Assembly (NCBI GenBank): GCA_011523725.1
Contig: WTGD01000432.1
Coordinates: 1 to 8,045 of the forward strand
From: Nitrospinota bacterium
GTDB taxonomy: Bacteria; UBA8248
DNA: 8,045 bases
Direction: 5' to 3'
Shown here piece after piece: positions 6,265-8,045 of this stretch. The position numbers and the translations under genes are program-made. The notes under the pieces are model-generated. The model ran no database searches, was not told the origin of the DNA, and worked only from the letters and a program-made list of their open reading frames with translations. How positions within the stretch are numbered: the stretch's first letter is position 1; every line of letters begins with the position of its first letter.

Positions 6265-7119
6265 CTAATACTCATCCGTCCAGCTCCTGCGGCGCCGCTC
6301 GCCGGCGTCGCACGGCGGGGCCACCCTCGACGCCGAGACGGGAATCGCCTCAGGCCCCTGCAGGCCATGCGCCTGCCGCTGCTCCTCCCCGGCCGGCAAG
6401 CCGACAATCTCCAGAATCAGCTTTCTGCGGATGGCGCGTCCGAAAGACTTGAAATCGTTCGCGACCACCAGGAAAGCGCGCCTGCCCCCGATGACGCATT
6501 TCCTGTAATACAAATCCAGGTTCGGCATCGGCATTCTGCCCCAGGGACTCGGCCGGTTGTTCATGATGGGAAGCCCGTTTATCGTCACGCCGGTCCTGAT
6601 GGCCCTGTCGCGAGCATTCGTCACGTACTCCCCGCTGTTGTTCGGCCCGTCGCCGGATATGTCGATGGCGCGGCGCTCACTCGTGAATCCGTTGTTCTCG
6701 AACAGCGGCAGCGCAAAATCGATTGCCCCGCTTATCGACGTGTAGGGCCCCACCCCTATCGGCGCCTGGGAGAGCAGGTAGGCGAACGCCTCGGCGCTCG
6801 CGCCGTCGTGAACCTTTCGCCAGCCCACGACGACTCTTTGAAAATCGAAGCCCGCCCACTCCATATAGGTGACCGCGATGCTCTTGTGCCTTCCCGATTG
6901 AATGGCGCGCAAAACAGCCGGGGAGCGGAAGGCGTTCACATACCCCATCCGCTGGAGCCTCCCCTCCACCTCGTCCACGCTGCCGGAAACATCGACCGCC
7001 AAGACGAGTTGCAAATCCACGCTGACCGGGGCGGAGGACGCGAGACCCGCACCCAGGGAAACCGCCAGGATGGTCAGGAAACCCGCCAGGCCGCCCCGCA
7101 CTCTCGAATAGCGCATCAT
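6265..7119 (-). CDS. DUF1194 VWA-like exported protein
   Basis: A 284-aa protein with a signal peptide (basic MMRYSRVR, hydrophobic core 11-27, likely cleavage after Ala30 in LASSA), so it should act in the periplasm or outside the cell. The mature part is a DUF1194 domain, related to von Willebrand factor A folds. The metal site is visible as DVSGS (43-47), Thr127 in GPYTSISGA, and Asp157 in DISGDGPNNSG. Family blocks YMEWAG (85-90), GVTINGLPI (177-185) and LDLYYRKCVIGG (201-212) are present. After about residue 241 comes a charged, proline-containing tail with no recognisable domain. The start may be ATG 7119 or the adjacent ATG 7116; AGGCGG upstream is better spaced for 7116. It follows the TPR-like gene by 39 bases on the same strand. 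The molecular role of DUF1194 is unknown; protein binding is the general VWA function. Confidence 0.9.
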   Translation of the reverse strand: MMRYSRVRGGLAGFLTILAVSLGAGLASSAPVSVDLQLVLAVDVSGSVDEVEGRLQRMGYVNAFRSPAVLRAIQSGRHKSIAVTYMEWAGFDFQRVVVGWRKVHDGASAEAFAYLLSQAPIGVGPYTSISGAIDFALPLFENNGFTSERRAIDISGDGPNNSGEYVTNARDRAIRTGVTINGLPIMNNRPSPWGRMPMPNLDLYYRKCVIGGRRAFLVVANDFKSFGRAIRRKLILEIVGLPAGEEQRQAHGLQGPEAIPVSASRVAPPCDAGERRRRSWTDEY

Positions 7120-7158
7120 TTCCGCCTGCGTTTGAGGTTTTCGTAAATCACCAGAGTA

Positions 7159-7917
7159 TCATTTCTCTTTCAGAACACCGGCGGCGGATTCGAGTTCCAG
7201 ACGAATCTGCTCCATCAGGGAAGAATACATGTGCTTCTCGGTGAGCAATTCCTTCGTTTCCTCCTCCACTTCTTCCTGCTTCCCCAAGGCGTAATCACAA
7301 CGAATCACCCGCCACCTGGAAAACTCCCGGTACAATCTCAGAATCTCGTCTTTCGGTCGTTCCAGCCGGGACAGCAGCTTCGCATATTCCGCCCGCGCGC
7401 GCGGGTAGTCCTCCGCGATGAAAAAGCTCTCCGCATGGGCGACGTCGTAGAGGACGTTCTTCGGATAGCGCGCGCGCAGATATTCGACGTCCCCCCTCGC
7501 CTCCTGGAATTTCTCCGCCCGGTACAGCGCCCAGATGAGAGCCAGCCGCGCGGAGTTCGAGATCCAGCCCTTGCCGTCGACCGCGCGGCGCAGGTACGCC
7601 CTGCCCTTCGCGCTCGTATCGCCGATGAAAAACCGGAACATCCGCACCCAGCTCTCGGTGCTTCCCCGGATGTGGTAAATCCCCAGCCCGTAGTAGGCGT
7701 CGTGAATTTTCGAATCGAGTTCGAGCGCCTTTTCCAGATGGTTCTCCATCGCGCCCGCGCGCAGGAACGCGGTGAGGTAGCTGCTGCTGTCGAGCGCAGC
7801 GACGATGCGCATGCCCTCCGTCAGGCCGGCGAGGAGGAGCGCCCGCTCATGCGCGCTGACCTCGTGCGCAGGGATGCGCTGGCCGCGGGGGGGCGGGAGA
7901 CCGGCCTTGGCGAGCAC
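7159..7917 (-). CDS. TPR-like protein, 5' end doubtful
   Basis: An alpha-helical protein of up to 252 aa in this frame. TPR-like helix pairs are seen at about residues 61-83 (LEKALELDSKIHDAYYGLGI), 123-154 (RLALIWALYRAEKFQEAR) and 162-184 (AESFFIAEDYPRARAEYAKL). The C-terminus is rich in Glu and Lys, including KQEEVEEETKELL. TPR proteins are protein-binding scaffolds; no catalytic motif is seen. The convincing protein begins near residue 24 (ERALLLAGLTEG, about position 7848). The preceding residues (GLPPPRGQRIPAHEV) look non-native, and the plus strand there encodes an RNase III fragment instead. The GTG at 7917 is therefore a nominal start. The frame stays open to the window edge, but that stretch reads like a shadow of the other strand. 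The true N-terminus, perhaps with a signal peptide, is probably missing. The DUF1194 gene follows 39 bases downstream. Confidence 0.7.
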   Translation of the reverse strand: MLAKAGLPPPRGQRIPAHEVSAHERALLLAGLTEGMRIVAALDSSSYLTAFLRAGAMENHLEKALELDSKIHDAYYGLGIYHIRGSTESWVRMFRFFIGDTSAKGRAYLRRAVDGKGWISNSARLALIWALYRAEKFQEARGDVEYLRARYPKNVLYDVAHAESFFIAEDYPRARAEYAKLLSRLERPKDEILRLYREFSRWRVIRCDYALGKQEEVEEETKELLTEKHMYSSLMEQIRLELESAAGVLKEK

Positions 7918-8004
7918 CTGCTGCTCGGGTCGGGCGAGCGCCGCAGCGGGGTCCGCGACCGCACGTCGGGGCTCGCGGATGCGCTGGAAGCGGTCGTGGG
8001 CGCG
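7849..8004 (+). pseudogene. rnc: RNase III catalytic-domain fragment (C-terminal half only)
   Basis: The plus strand from ATG 7849 encodes 52 residues that align without gaps to the second half of the RNase III endonuclease domain. Examples are MRADLVRRDALA against E. coli MRATLVRGNTLA, LGEHLLLGSGERRSG against LGECLRLGPGELKSG, and LADALEAVVG against LADTVEALIG. Asp44 and Glu47 match the catalytic Asp114 and Glu117 of E. coli. The first half of the domain, with the NERLEFLGD signature, is absent; upstream sequence instead encodes the TPR-like protein on the other strand. After Ala52 the similarity stops exactly where the 41-base inverted repeat begins. It is a displaced fragment, from a chimeric join or a rearrangement, not a functional gene. 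The ATG is an internal Met codon, not a real start. Confidence 0.7.
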
Positions 8005-8045
8005 GCGGCGCTCGCCCGACCCGAGCAGCAGGTGCTCGCCAAGGC
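7904..8045. repeat. 41-base perfect inverted repeat at the window end
   Basis: Positions 7904-7944 are the exact reverse complement of 8005-8045, separated by 60 bases with little symmetry of their own. The right arm runs into the window edge, so the repeat may be longer. It interrupts the RNase III reading, which suggests a fold-back copy of nearby sequence rather than a functional hairpin. Confidence 0.9.

Noticed and set aside
5246..6268. Long plus-strand open frame (340 codons) opposite MDR copy 2
   Set aside because: It is antisense to a clearly conserved protein, has composition rich in Arg, His and Ala, and shows no recognisable motif. Such frames are common in GC-rich genes.
7392..7405. 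14-base palindrome CCCGCGCGCGCGGG
   Set aside because: It lies within the TPR-like coding region and arises from alternating GC codons for Arg and Ala; chance is the simplest explanation.
7918..8043. Minus-strand frame extending the TPR-like protein to the window edge
   Set aside because: The translation is Arg/Ala/Pro-rich and is antisense to the RNase III-like fragment and inverted repeat, so it is probably not real coding sequence.

Overview
This is a GC-rich bacterial chromosomal segment. DUF1194 is known mainly from Proteobacteria, especially Alphaproteobacteria, and the Shine-Dalgarno sites are clear. I cannot place it more precisely; an alphaproteobacterium or a deep-branching environmental lineage both fit. 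There is no tRNA, rRNA, CRISPR array, transposase or phage gene. No gene-free stretch exceeds about 205 bases.

Layout. Positions 2-193 (+) hold the 3' end of an xdhC/coxI-type gene. It is followed at 275-1030 (+) by a comF-type phosphoribosyltransferase gene. A PdxA2-like dehydrogenase gene (1116-2147, -) is divergent from a two-gene operon (2352-3459, +) encoding the two halves of a small ThDP decarboxylase of the sulfopyruvate/phosphonopyruvate type. The divergent region carries a candidate extended -10 promoter and a 7-9-7 inverted repeat. Convergent to the ThDP operon is a minus-strand run: two tandem, gaplessly alignable 324-aa quinone-oxidoreductase-like MDR proteins (6169 to 4197), then a type II haloacid dehalogenase (4163 to 3474). 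Upstream on the same strand lie an exported VWA-like DUF1194 protein (7119 to 6265) and a TPR-like protein (about 7848 or 7917 to 7159).

How the genes may work together. The MDR-MDR-dehalogenase cluster resembles the known two-step route in which an MDR-family 2-haloacrylate reductase makes an (S)-2-haloacid and an L-2-haloacid dehalogenase then hydrolyses it. The dehalogenase keeps every catalytic residue I could check. The PdxA2-like enzyme and the split ThDP decarboxylase suggest hydroxyacid oxidation and 2-oxoacid decarboxylation next door. Substrates for all of these are inference.

The right end is abnormal. From about 7849 to 8004 the plus strand encodes the C-terminal half of an RNase III catalytic domain, with no N-terminal half, joined directly to the 5' part of the minus-strand TPR-like gene. 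GC jumps to about 79% there. The last 41 bases are a perfect reverse complement of 7904-7944. This most likely marks a chimeric or fold-back sequence end, although a true rearrangement is possible.
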